DNA of 9,463 nt from Clostridiales bacterium UBA1248 (lineage in GTDB: Bacteria; Bacillota; Clostridia; Oscillospirales; CAG-272), in the NCBI GenBank assembly GCA_002308615.1, contig DBWC01000086.1, forward strand, positions 454 through 9,916, written 5' to 3'. The translations under genes were made by a program, and so were the position numbers. Below, piece by piece: positions 1-6,863 of the stretch (the stretch's first letter is position 1; the number at the start of each line of letters is the position of its first letter). A model generated the notes under the pieces. It searched no databases. It was given only the letters and a program-made list of their open reading frames with translations, and had not been told where the DNA came from.

Positions 1-1139
1 ATGACCTCGCCCGTGGCTTTCATCTGCGTTGATAAGCTGTTGTCCGCGTCCGTGAATTTGTCAAACGGGAATCTCGGCAGCTTTGTCACAACGTAATCGA
101 GCGCCGGCTCAAACGACGCGGGCGTGTTTGCTAACATTATCTCGTCAAGCGTCATACCGACGCCGATCTTTGCCGAAACGCGCGCTATCGGATAGCCGCT
201 TGCCTTTGACGCAAGAGCCGAGGAGCGCGAAACGCGCGGGTTTACCTCTATTAGATAATACTTAAACGAATCCGGATCGAGCGCGAACTGCACGTTGCAG
301 CCGCCCTCTATTTTCAGAGCGCGTATGATCCTCAGCGCGCTGTCTCGCAGCATGTGATATTCTTTGTTGGTCAAAGTCTGCGACGGGCAGACGACGACGG
401 AATCTCCGGTATGTATGCCGACGGGATCCACGTTTTCCATATTGCAGACGGTTATCGCCGTGTCGTTTTTGTCGCGTATGACCTCGTATTCTATCTCTTT
501 ATAACCCTTTACGCTCTTTTCTATAAGCACCTGATCGACGGGCGAAAGCGAAAGACCGTTTTTTAATAGCGGTACGAGCTCTTCCTCATCTTCTGCAAAG
601 CCGCCGCCCGTACCGCCGAGCGTGAACGCAGGGCGCAGTACGACCGGATAACCGATCTTTTTTGCGATCTTTATACCGTCTTCGATATTTGACGTTATCT
701 CCGACGGCAATACCGGCTCGCCTAAACTCTCGCATAAGCTCTTGAACAGCTCCCTGTCCTCCGCCTGCTCTATGCTGCCGCTTTTTGTGCCGAGCAGCTC
801 AACGTGACATTCCTCAAGCACGCCTTTTTTCTCAAGCGCGACGGCTAAATTGAGTCCGGTCTGCCCGCCTATGCCGGGCAGAATCGCGTCCGGTCTTTCG
901 TAACGGATTATCTTTGCGATATATTCAAGCGTGAGCGGCTCCATATAAACTTTGTCCGCGATCGAGGTGTCCGTCATTATCGTCGCCGGGTTGCAGTTGC
1001 ACAAAACGACCTCGTAACCCTCTTCTTTTAAGGCGAGGCACGCCTGCGTTCCCGCGTAATCGAATTCCGCCGCCTGACCTATGACTATGGGGCCGGAGCC
1101 GATGACGAGTATTTTGTTTATATCTGTCCTTTTAGGCAT
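1..1139 (-). CDS. carB: Carbamoyl phosphate synthase large subunit, N-terminal part (partial)
   Basis: This is the first 379 codons of the synthetase subunit that joins bicarbonate, two ATP and ammonia from CarA into carbamoyl phosphate for pyrimidine and arginine synthesis. The gene leaves the window at base 1; the family is usually about 1,070 residues, so roughly the first third is present. It begins MPKRTDINKILVIGSGPIVI, the usual CarB start, and covers the pre-ATP-grasp domain and the first (carboxyphosphate-forming) ATP-grasp domain. Arg129, Arg169 and Glu215 fall at the same numbers as the E. coli ATP-site residues, GGTGGG lies at 175-180, and the metal-binding segment LIEVNPRVSRSSALASK lies at 296-312. 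The second ATP-grasp and allosteric domains are outside the window. The ATG overlaps the end of carA by 8 bases, and a purine-rich AGAGGGGAG (1147-1155) inside carA is the likely ribosome binding site. The reading frame is open throughout, with no sign of damage. Confidence 0.96.
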   Translation of the reverse strand, partial: MPKRTDINKILVIGSGPIVIGQAAEFDYAGTQACLALKEEGYEVVLCNCNPATIMTDTSIADKVYMEPLTLEYIAKIIRYERPDAILPGIGGQTGLNLAVALEKKGVLEECHVELLGTKSGSIEQAEDRELFKSLCESLGEPVLPSEITSNIEDGIKIAKKIGYPVVLRPAFTLGGTGGGFAEDEEELVPLLKNGLSLSPVDQVLIEKSVKGYKEIEYEVIRDKNDTAITVCNMENVDPVGIHTGDSVVVCPSQTLTNKEYHMLRDSALRIIRALKIEGGCNVQFALDPDSFKYYLIEVNPRVSRSSALASKASGYPIARVSAKIGVGMTLDEIMLANTPASFEPALDYVVTKLPRFPFDKFTDADNSLSTQMKATGEV

Positions 1140-2217
1140 GCTCCCGCTCCCCTCTCATGATATCTATGAATTTATCGAACAGATACGCGCTGTCCTGCGG
1201 TCCCGGAGCCGACTCCGGATGATACTGCACGCTGAAAACGTGATCACGCATACATTCAACGCCCTCCACCGTGCCGTCAAGCAGGTTTATATGCGTGACA
1301 GAAAGCGGCGTGTTTTCCAGACTTTCCGTATCCACGGCGTAGGAATGGTTTTGCGAAGTTATTTCAATTTTCCCGGTCTTTACGTTTTTTACCGGATGGT
1401 TGCCGCCGCGGTGGCCGAATTTGAGCTTGTAAGTTTTCGCCCCGTACGCAAGCGATATTATCTGATGACCGAGGCATATGCCGAATATCGGATATTTTCC
1501 TATAAGATCTCTTACCGTCCGTATAGTCTCCGGCACGTCCTCCGGGTCGCCGGGACCGTTTGATATGAAAACTCCGTCCGGTTTTAACGCTTTTATCGTT
1601 TCCGCGTCCGTGTCCCACGGAACGACAGTGACGCGGCAGTCCTTTTTATTAAGCGACCGGACGATATTCTTTTTCATCCCGCAGTCTATCGCCACGACGT
1701 GAAAGCGGGCGTTTTTTGTTTCCGACTCATATATGTTTTTGCTGCTCACGCGTGATACGGCGTCGTGCGGCAGCGAATTTTCTTTAATTATCTTTAATCC
1801 TTCTTCAAGAGACGTGGAAACGTCTGTTATAAGCACTTTTCTGCTTCCCTTGTCGCGTATGGAGCGCGTCAGTTTTCTCGTGTCCACGCCGTATACGCCG
1901 GGGATCCCGTATCTTTTCATAACGGAATCAAGCGTTTCCGCACATCTGAAGTTGGACGGCTCGTCGTTATATTCGCGCACGATAAACGCGCCTATGGTCG
2001 GGTTATCCGTCTCGTAATCGTCGTCCGCCATGCCGTAGTTTCCGATAAGCGGATAAGTCATTACGACCGCCTGATCCGTATAAGACGGGTCGGACATTAT
2101 CTCCTGATAGCCCGCCATGGAGGTGTTGAAAACTATTTCAAGCAGCGCGTCCTTATCCGCGCCGAACGAATATCCCGTATACTGCCTGCCGTCTTCAAGT
2201 ATTATCTTTTTTTCCAT
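1132..2217 (-). CDS. carA: Carbamoyl phosphate synthase small (glutaminase) subunit
   Basis: The 361-residue glutamine-hydrolysing subunit feeds ammonia through a tunnel to CarB. The N-terminal CarA domain (about 1-135) has the family motif around FNTSMAGYQEIMSDPSY (30-46). The class I glutaminase domain (about 172-355) has the nucleophile Cys248 in GICLGHQ and the partners His333 and Glu335 in QYHPE; SNGPGDP (219-225) is also typical. The frame stays open upstream to an ATG at 2352, but those 45 extra codons lie inside purF and do not resemble CarA. The ATG at 2217 follows AAGGA by 8 bases and gives the normal N-terminus MEKKIILEDG. The gap to the purF stop is one base, and the 3' end overlaps carB by 8 bases, so the three genes are probably translationally coupled. 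Both CPS subunits are therefore made after the other glutamine users. Confidence 0.97.
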   Translation of the reverse strand: MEKKIILEDGRQYTGYSFGADKDALLEIVFNTSMAGYQEIMSDPSYTDQAVVMTYPLIGNYGMADDDYETDNPTIGAFIVREYNDEPSNFRCAETLDSVMKRYGIPGVYGVDTRKLTRSIRDKGSRKVLITDVSTSLEEGLKIIKENSLPHDAVSRVSSKNIYESETKNARFHVVAIDCGMKKNIVRSLNKKDCRVTVVPWDTDAETIKALKPDGVFISNGPGDPEDVPETIRTVRDLIGKYPIFGICLGHQIISLAYGAKTYKLKFGHRGGNHPVKNVKTGKIEITSQNHSYAVDTESLENTPLSVTHINLLDGTVEGVECMRDHVFSVQYHPESAPGPQDSAYLFDKFIDIMRGEREHA

Positions 2218-2218
2218 A

Positions 2219-3643
2219 TCAGTTATCCTTTTTTTGCTTTTCGGAAAGTCTTTGTTCAAAGCGGTTTTTGTCGTTTTCCCTCGGTATTTCCGTCGGATAC
2301 ACGCCGTCAAAGCAGGAGCGGCAATAGTGGTCCCCGCCGCAGAGCGTGTCAAGCCTTTGCACCGGAAAAAATCCGAGCGAATCCGCGCCTATCATCTTTG
2401 CTATCTCATCCACGGTATGATGCACGGCTATGAGATTTTTCTGCGAGTCTATATCCGTTCCGTAATAGCACGGATAAAGAAACGGCGGAGCGGAAACGCG
2501 CATATGTATTTCCTTTGCGCCCGCTTCTCTCAAAAGCGAAACTATGCGGCCGGACGTCGTACCGCGGACTATCGAATCGTCTATCAAAACTATCTTTTTA
2601 CCATTAACCGCGTCTTTGTCCGCGGACAGCTTTATGCTCACCTGATCGAGCCTGTCGGAGGGCGCTATAAATGTCCTGCCGACGTATTTGTTTTTGACGA
2701 GCCCTATATCGTACGGTATGCCGGATCTTCTGCTGTAGCCGAGCGCGGCGTCAAGTCCGGAATCCGGCACGCCTATTACAATATCCGCGTCGACCGGATG
2801 CGTTTCCGCAAGCACTTTGCCCGCTTCTATCCTCGCCTCGTGTACGGAGCGGCCGTCTATCACGGAATCCGGGCGTGAAAAATATATGTATTCAAAAATG
2901 CAGATCTTCTTTTCTTCCCTGCCGCAATGCTCGCGCCTTGATATGACGCCGTCGCCCGAGAATATTATTATTTCGCCGGGGTCGACGTCGCGTATGAATT
3001 CCGCTCCCACGGCTTTAAGCGCGCAGCTTTCGGATGCCACGACGTATATGCCGTCTTTCGTTTTGCCGTAGCAGAGCGGGCGGAAGCCGTGCGGGTCTCT
3101 TGCGCAGATGAGCTTCTGCGGAGACATTAAAACGAGCGAATAAGCGCCCTCAAGCGTGTTCATCGCGTGGCTCAAAGCCTCCTCTATCGACGGAGCGGTC
3201 AGCCGTTCTTTCGTGACTATATACGCTATCGTCTCCGTGTCGGACGACGTGTGGAATATCGCGCCGGATAATTCCAGGGCGGATCTCAGCTTTCCGGCGT
3301 TAGACAGATTGCCGTTGTGCGCTATCGCCATTCTGCCCTTCTGGTGATTTACCTCTATCGGCTGGCAGTTGTTCCTGTTCGTGCCGCCGGTCGTGCCGTA
3401 GCGGGTGTGCGCCACGGCCATGGTGCCAAAAGGAAACGAAGACAAAACGCTTTTAGTAAATACTTCGCTTACTATTCCGATATCCTTATGCGACACGAAA
3501 AGCCCGTCGTCATTTACGACTATGCCGCAGCTCTCCTGCCCTCTGTGCTGTAAGGCGTACAGCCCGTAATAACACATGGCTGACGCATTGAACGGCGCTT
3601 TCGACATAACGCCGAAAACGCCGCATTCCTCATGTATGCTCAT
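2219..3643 (-). CDS. purF: Amidophosphoribosyltransferase, [4Fe-4S] type
   Basis: This 474-residue enzyme makes 5-phosphoribosylamine from PRPP and glutamine, the committed step of purine synthesis. A 6-residue leader (MSIHEE) precedes Cys7, the expected N-terminal nucleophile after propeptide removal; the Bacillus enzyme also has a short leader ending in Glu. The Ntn glutaminase domain (7 to about 235) shows LQHRGQES (31-38), AHTRYGT (78-84) and AHNGNL (108-113). The phosphoribosyltransferase domain carries the PRPP loop VLIDDSIVRGTTS (352-364). Cys248, Cys392, Cys441 and Cys444 match the four ligands of the structural [4Fe-4S] cluster known from Bacillus subtilis PurF, which makes such enzymes oxygen-labile and fits an anaerobe. 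Its start and the pyrG stop share the sequence ATGA (4-base overlap), with AAGGA (3653-3657) 9 bases upstream inside pyrG. No other purine gene is adjacent; its neighbours are other glutamine users. Confidence 0.97.
   Translation of the reverse strand: MSIHEECGVFGVMSKAPFNASAMCYYGLYALQHRGQESCGIVVNDDGLFVSHKDIGIVSEVFTKSVLSSFPFGTMAVAHTRYGTTGGTNRNNCQPIEVNHQKGRMAIAHNGNLSNAGKLRSALELSGAIFHTSSDTETIAYIVTKERLTAPSIEEALSHAMNTLEGAYSLVLMSPQKLICARDPHGFRPLCYGKTKDGIYVVASESCALKAVGAEFIRDVDPGEIIIFSGDGVISRREHCGREEKKICIFEYIYFSRPDSVIDGRSVHEARIEAGKVLAETHPVDADIVIGVPDSGLDAALGYSRRSGIPYDIGLVKNKYVGRTFIAPSDRLDQVSIKLSADKDAVNGKKIVLIDDSIVRGTTSGRIVSLLREAGAKEIHMRVSAPPFLYPCYYGTDIDSQKNLIAVHHTVDEIAKMIGADSLGFFPVQRLDTLCGGDHYCRSCFDGVYPTEIPRENDKNRFEQRLSEKQKKDN
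2226..2230 (-). promoter_or_regulatory. carA ribosome binding site inside the 3' end of purF
   Basis: AAGGA lies 8 bases before the ATG at 2217 and overlaps the last codons of purF. It supports the 361-residue CarA start over the in-frame ATG at 2352, which is deep inside purF. The close placement suggests that ribosomes finishing purF restart on carA. Confidence 0.75.
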
Positions 3644-5253
3644 TTGGTTTTGTCCTTCATTTTTTTAAACGCCGCGCCTATAAAGCCCTTGAAAAGCGGG
3701 TGCGGCTTGTTGGGGCGCGATTTGAATTCGGGATGATACTGGACACCCACGTAAAACGGTCTGTCGGACAGCTCCGACGTCTCAACGAGCAAACCATCCG
3801 GCGACATACCGGAGAGCGTCAATCCGTTGTCCTGCAATATCTGTCTGTAATCGTTATTGAATTCGTAACGGTGGCGGTGGCGCTCGCTTATCTGTTTTTT
3901 GCCGTAGCAGCGCTCCATAGTCGTGCCTTCTTTTATGACGCACGGATACGCGCCGAGACGCAGCGTGCCGCCCTTGTCTATATCTTCAGACTGACCGGGC
4001 ATAAAGTCTATTACTTTGTTTTTGCACTGCTCGTCAAATTCGCCGGAGTTGGCGTCCTTGATGCCCGCGACGTTTCTCGCGTATTCTATAACGGCTATCT
4101 GCATGCCGAGGCAGATGCCGAAAAACGGCATGCCGTTTTCTCTTGCGTATCTGACCGCGGTTATCATGCCTTCTATGCCGCGCTGACCGAAGCCGCCGGG
4201 GACGATTATGCCGTCCAAGTCTTTTAACACCTCGCCGACGTTTTCCTCGGTTATCGTTTCCGAATCTATCCAGTGTATTTTTATGTGAGTGTTGTAGAAA
4301 TATCCGGCGTGGCGCATAGCCTCTGCAACGGATAAATAAGCGTCGTGCAGACCCACGTATTTGCCCACGAGACCTATATGCACCGTGTAAGGTCTTGATT
4401 TGATGCGGTCCACCATGGCGGACCATTCGTCAAGATCCGGCTCCGGCGCGTCTATGCCGAGTTCGCGGCAGACGACCTCCGAAAAATGTGATTTTTCAAG
4501 CATAAGCGGCGCTTCGTAAAGGTTCGGCAGCGTTATGTTTTCTATTACGCAGTCCTTTTTTACGTTGCAGAAAAGCGAAATTTTATCAAAAATGCTCTCC
4601 TCAAGCGGCTCGTCGCAGCGCAGGATTATGATATTCGGGTTTACGCCCATTCCCTGCAGCTCCTTGACGGAGTGCTGAGTCGGCTTTGTTTTATGCTCCT
4701 CCGAGCCGTGCAGATACGGCACGAGCGTTACGTGGATGAACAGGCTGTTTTGCCGCCCCACCTCAAGCGAGATCTGGCGCACCGCCTCAATAAACGGCTG
4801 TGATTCTATATCGCCTATCGTTCCGCCTATTTCCGTTATGACGACGTCCGCGTCCGAGTGTTTGCCGACGTTATAAATAAAATTTTTTATTTCGTTTGTG
4901 ATATGCGGTATGACCTGCACCGTGCTTCCAAGATATTCGCCGCGGCGCTCTTTATTCAGCACGTTCCAGTAGACCTTACCGGTGGTGAGGTTTGAATATT
5001 TGTTCAAGTCCTCGTCTATGAATCTTTCGTAATGACCGAGGTCAAGGTCGGTCTCCGCGCCATCCTCGGTGACGTAGACTTCTCCGTGCTGATACGGGCT
5101 CATCGTGCCGGGGTCGACGTTTATATACGGGTCTAACTTCTGCGCGGCGACTTTGAGACCGCGCGATTTAAGCAGACGTCCGAGCGACGCCGCGGTTATT
5201 CCTTTACCCAGACCGGAGACAACGCCGCCGGTAACGAAAATATACTTTGTCAT
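3640..5253 (-). CDS. pyrG: CTP synthase (glutamine hydrolysing)
   Basis: CTP synthase aminates UTP to CTP with ATP and glutamine, in the cytoplasm. The synthetase domain begins TKYIFVTGGVVSGLGKG, with its P-loop at about 9-18, and includes LDPYINVDPGTMSPYQHGEVY near 40-60. The C-terminal class I glutaminase domain (from about 290) has PGGFGQRG (352-359), the nucleophile Cys381 in GICLGMQ, and His507 and Glu509 in QYHPE. Two ATGs are possible. The first (5259) is only 2 bases from the AGGAGG site; the second (5253) is 8 bases away and gives MTKYIFVTGG, the usual family N-terminus. I therefore chose the second, giving 537 residues; the alternative adds Met-Asp. The length is normal for the family. 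The gene starts 12 bases after the asnB stop and its last bases overlap purF by 4, which suggests coupled translation with both neighbours. Confidence 0.97.
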   Translation of the reverse strand: MTKYIFVTGGVVSGLGKGITAASLGRLLKSRGLKVAAQKLDPYINVDPGTMSPYQHGEVYVTEDGAETDLDLGHYERFIDEDLNKYSNLTTGKVYWNVLNKERRGEYLGSTVQVIPHITNEIKNFIYNVGKHSDADVVITEIGGTIGDIESQPFIEAVRQISLEVGRQNSLFIHVTLVPYLHGSEEHKTKPTQHSVKELQGMGVNPNIIILRCDEPLEESIFDKISLFCNVKKDCVIENITLPNLYEAPLMLEKSHFSEVVCRELGIDAPEPDLDEWSAMVDRIKSRPYTVHIGLVGKYVGLHDAYLSVAEAMRHAGYFYNTHIKIHWIDSETITEENVGEVLKDLDGIIVPGGFGQRGIEGMITAVRYARENGMPFFGICLGMQIAVIEYARNVAGIKDANSGEFDEQCKNKVIDFMPGQSEDIDKGGTLRLGAYPCVIKEGTTMERCYGKKQISERHRHRYEFNNDYRQILQDNGLTLSGMSPDGLLVETSELSDRPFYVGVQYHPEFKSRPNKPHPLFKGFIGAAFKKMKDKTK

Positions 5254-5261
5254 ATCCATAT

Positions 5262-5267
5262 CCTCCT
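5262..5267 (-). promoter_or_regulatory. pyrG ribosome binding site overlapping the asnB stop codon
   Basis: A perfect AGGAGG is formed partly by the asnB TAG stop (5266-5268), reading TAGGAGG. It is 2 bases from the ATG at 5259 and 8 bases from the ATG at 5253, so it favours the latter as the pyrG start. Overlap of a stop codon with the next gene's ribosome binding site is typical of coupled translation. Confidence 0.85.
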
Positions 5268-6849
5268 ATTTTCCGCTGTTTCCGTAGTTTGATAACACTC
5301 TTGCGGACGGGTCGTTTACGTTGCAGCCCTCCCACGATTTATTCGGCATCCAGAAATCGACTACCATTTCCGACTGCCCGGGATAATACTTTTCAAATAT
5401 GTCGCGGTACAAAAGCGATTCTTTTGTAAAAGGCTGTGCGTGACCGTATTTTTTGCGTCCTTCTTCAAATTCTTTTTCCGTATATCTGCTCTCCGCGTAT
5501 TCTTTCAGATAATCGACCATGCTGTGACCTACCGCGTCGGAAAACGCCGCCTTCTCACGCCACAGGATGCCGTCCGGCAGATATCCGAGGCCTTCAAACG
5601 CGTGACGGAGCAGGTATTTTCCCATATTGTATTTGTTCATCTTCATCTCGGGATCAAGGCTCATTACGTACGACACGAAATCAAGATCGCCGAACGGCAC
5701 GCGCGCTTCAAGACTGTTTACGGAAATACATCTGTCCGCGCGGAGAACGTCGTACATATGAAGCTCTCTCACGCGCTTCTCCGCTTCAGCCTGAAATTCG
5801 GCGGCGGACGGCGCAAAGTCCGTGTATTTGTATCCGAAAAGCTCGTCGGAAATTTCACCCGTTAAAAGCACTCTGATATCCGTCTGCTCGTGTATCGCCT
5901 TGCATACGAGATACATACCCATGCTTGCGCGTATCGTCGTTATATCGTACGTTCCGAGCAGATGAATGACGTTTTCAAGGTTTGATATGACGTCGTCAGG
6001 CGTCATATAGACCTCCGTATGATCCGCGCCGATGAAGTCCGCGACTTGCTTTGCGTATTTTAAGTCTATCGCGTCTTTCGTCATACCTATCGCAAACGTC
6101 TTTATAGGATGCTCGCTCTTTTTTGCCGCAATAGCGCATACGAGCGACGAATCGAGGCCGCCGGAGAGCAGGAATCCCACCTTTGCGTCGGCTACGAGCC
6201 GCTTTTCAACGCCCGATACGAGCTTTTCGCGGATATTTTTACACGCGTCTTCTATATCAGTATAGCAAACTTTTTTGACTTTTGCAATATCGCAATATGA
6301 AATAAATTCGCCGTTTTTATAATAATGACCGGGCGGGAACGGCGTGATCTTGTCAGTCAGACCAACGAGGTTTTTCGGCTCGCTTGCAAACAGTATCACA
6401 CCGTTTTTGTCATAGCCGTAATAAAGCGGGCGTATGCCTATCGGATCGCGTGCGGCTATGTATTCGCTTGTTCTGCCGTCATAGATGATACACGCAAACT
6501 CCGCGTCGAATTTTTTAAACATTTCGACCCCGTATTCAAAATACATGGGCAAAATTATCTCGCAGTCGCTGTCGCTTTTAAAGGTATAGCCTTTTTCTTT
6601 GAGTTTTTGCCGCTCAGCTTCAAAGCCGTATAATTCTCCGTTACATACGGCATAACAGCCGTTCAAACTGAACGGCTGCATGCCGGTATGCGTTAATCCC
6701 ATTATCGATAATCTGTGAAAGCCTAACAGACCCTTGCCCGTGTCTATGACGCGGCTGTCGTCGGGTCCGCGGGACTTCGTCCTCGCAAACGCTTTCTCAA
6801 AGCCGGCTTTGTCTGAAACTTCGCCGCAATAACCGAAAACCGAACACAT
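5266..6849 (-). CDS. asnB: Asparagine synthase (glutamine hydrolysing), AsnB type
   Basis: This 527-residue enzyme converts aspartate to asparagine using ATP and glutamine. Cys2 directly after the initiator Met is the Ntn glutaminase nucleophile (MCSVFGYCG). The same domain shows SRGPD (26-30), HRLSI (45-49), NGELYG (70-75), the oxyanion-hole region, and ARDPIGIRPLYYG (133-145). The synthetase domain has the PP-loop SGGLDSS (229-235) for ATP and GEISDELFGY (331-340). It is slightly shorter than E. coli AsnB (554 residues), but all visible active-site motifs are intact and the C-terminal segment ending DPSARVLSNYGNSGK looks complete. The start is fixed by the need for Cys at position 2 and by AGGAG 9 bases upstream. 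It begins 12 bases after the Amt-PII stop and is followed 12 bases later by pyrG. In this setting it is probably a biosynthetic enzyme, not one of the AsnB-like peptide or antibiotic amidotransferases. Confidence 0.95.
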   Translation of the reverse strand: MCSVFGYCGEVSDKAGFEKAFARTKSRGPDDSRVIDTGKGLLGFHRLSIMGLTHTGMQPFSLNGCYAVCNGELYGFEAERQKLKEKGYTFKSDSDCEIILPMYFEYGVEMFKKFDAEFACIIYDGRTSEYIAARDPIGIRPLYYGYDKNGVILFASEPKNLVGLTDKITPFPPGHYYKNGEFISYCDIAKVKKVCYTDIEDACKNIREKLVSGVEKRLVADAKVGFLLSGGLDSSLVCAIAAKKSEHPIKTFAIGMTKDAIDLKYAKQVADFIGADHTEVYMTPDDVISNLENVIHLLGTYDITTIRASMGMYLVCKAIHEQTDIRVLLTGEISDELFGYKYTDFAPSAAEFQAEAEKRVRELHMYDVLRADRCISVNSLEARVPFGDLDFVSYVMSLDPEMKMNKYNMGKYLLRHAFEGLGYLPDGILWREKAAFSDAVGHSMVDYLKEYAESRYTEKEFEEGRKKYGHAQPFTKESLLYRDIFEKYYPGQSEMVVDFWMPNKSWEGCNVNDPSARVLSNYGNSGK

Positions 6850-6858
6850 ATATACTGT

Positions 6859-6863
6859 CTCCT
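6859..6863 (-). promoter_or_regulatory. asnB ribosome binding site overlapping the amt-PII stop codon
   Basis: AGGAG lies 9 bases before the asnB ATG and contains the last two bases of the preceding TAG stop (6862-6864), reading TAGGAG. This is the same stop/ribosome-site overlap seen between asnB and pyrG. Confidence 0.8.

Noticed and set aside
2218..2352. A 45-codon N-terminal extension of carA
   Set aside because: It lies inside the purF coding region, has no CarA similarity, and a well-placed ribosome binding site supports the ATG at 2217.
2117..2878. A 253-codon open frame on the plus strand opposite purF and the start of carA
   Set aside because: It lies wholly antisense to well-supported genes, its translation resembles no family I recognise, and it is rich in Arg, Tyr and Val as expected from the complement of biased codons.
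3700..4227. A 175-codon open frame on the plus strand inside pyrG
   Set aside because: It is antisense to a complete CTP synthase with intact catalytic residues. Other long plus-strand frames (1081-1563, 5436-5876, 7972-8316, 9083-9370) are rejected for the same reason.
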